Shown: positions 32,324 through 32,445 of the stretch, piece by piece
Numbering within the stretch: the first letter of the stretch is position 1
How the letters are laid out: every line of letters begins with the position of its first letter
Assembly: GCA_946481335.1 (NCBI GenBank)
Contig: CAMLMR010000009.1
Coordinates: 1-32,445, forward strand
Source: an uncultured Lactobacillus sp.
GTDB lineage: Bacteria; Bacillota; Bacilli; Lactobacillales; Lactobacillaceae
Direction of reading: 5' to 3'
DNA length: 32,445 nucleotides
Made by a program: the position numbers and the translations under genes
The notes under the pieces: model-generated
Seen by the model: the letters and a program-made list of their open reading frames with translations, nothing else
Databases searched by the model: none
Told to the model about the DNA's origin: nothing

Positions 32324-32341
32324 TGTAAACTATATATTACA
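32324..32341. promoter_or_regulatory. Likely operator of the DUF3278/XRE operon
   Basis: Inverted repeat TGTAA-N8-TTACA, 18 bp, with partial outer symmetry (TTCCAT against ATGGAA). It lies about 50 bp before the first gene. TTTACA on the minus strand (32324-32329 complement) could be a -35 box; no clear -10 was placed. Binding by the XRE protein is inference. Confidence 0.45.
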
Positions 32342-32374
32342 TGGAAATAAAAAACAAGTAATTATTTAGAAAAT

Positions 32375-32405
32375 AAAAAAACGCCAATTCCTGGCGTCTT
32401 TTTGC
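32375..32405 (-). terminator. Terminator of a gene beyond the right edge
   Basis: Perfect stem ACGCCA with TGGCGT, 5-nt loop, and seven T on the minus strand. It stands just past the stop of the partial minus-strand reading frame. Confidence 0.75.
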
Positions 32406-32410
32406 GTATC

Positions 32411-32445
32411 TTATTTATGATATGGACTACCTTCATTGATCATGA
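32411..32445 (-). CDS. Partial CDS, C-terminal end only
   Basis: The last residues INEGSPYHK and a TAA stop are read on the minus strand up to the window edge, immediately before a strong terminator. Too short to identify. A real gene is supported only by the position of that terminator. Confidence 0.35.
   Translation of the reverse strand, partial: MINEGSPYHK

Noticed and set aside
1-32445. CRISPR array, tRNA, rRNA, insertion sequence or prophage
   Set aside because: No regularly spaced repeats, tRNA-like cloverleaf, transposase or phage structural protein was recognised by reading both strands.

Overview
The window looks like chromosomal DNA from a low-GC Gram-positive bacterium of the Lactobacillaceae. 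Strong Shine-Dalgarno sequences sit before almost every gene, and GTG and TTG starts are common. The de novo purine operon has the Firmicutes layout with PurBox operators. There is a catabolic acetolactate synthase, a PepN aminopeptidase, SEC10/PgrA-like and DUF3278 proteins, and a piece of GH70 glucansucrase. The GH70 piece would fit a plant- or insect-associated lactobacillus such as Apilactobacillus, but the genus is inference. No rRNA, tRNA, CRISPR array, transposase or phage structural gene was seen.

Region 1 (1-6.2 kb): an Old Yellow Enzyme, an 84-aa orphan, and a PmrA-like drug exporter face a surface-protein group. That group holds a 73-aa membrane protein, a SEC10/PgrA-like secreted protein, a YdcF-type membrane enzyme, a 28-aa membrane mini-protein and a second secreted protein that may be a degenerate CAP domain. 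Region 2 (6.2-8.5 kb): a MarR regulator is divergent from alsS, and the shared promoter carries two 19-bp operators. Region 3 (8.5-12.8 kb): small membrane proteins (two DUF805, a TM2 protein with a Q/N-rich tail, a DUF4190-like protein and a DUF1003 protein), interrupted by an NmrA-like reductase/Rrf2 regulator pair whose promoter carries two abutting operators.

Region 4 (12.8-24.3 kb): the operon purEKCSQLFMNHD on the minus strand, tightly packed with frequent overlaps. It starts from one good promoter with two opposed PurBoxes upstream and ends at a strong terminator. It encodes the pathway from PRPP to IMP except PurB, whose gene is not in the window. No purine riboswitch was seen.

Region 5 (24.3-29.5 kb): a D,D-carboxypeptidase without the usual C-terminal domain, PepN, a membrane-anchored 215-aa protein corresponding only to an N-terminal part of a GH70 glucansucrase, and a YczE-type membrane protein. 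Region 6 (29.5-32.4 kb): a protein distantly like uracil-DNA glycosylases, flanked by two near-identical terminators, then an operon of three DUF3278 membrane proteins around a small XRE regulator. The right edge cuts a further minus-strand gene.

No gap between genes exceeds about 210 bases. Most convergent pairs share one bidirectional terminator. In several genes the Shine-Dalgarno touches the first in-frame ATG, so the real start is probably a later ATG or TTG; this was used to correct starts.
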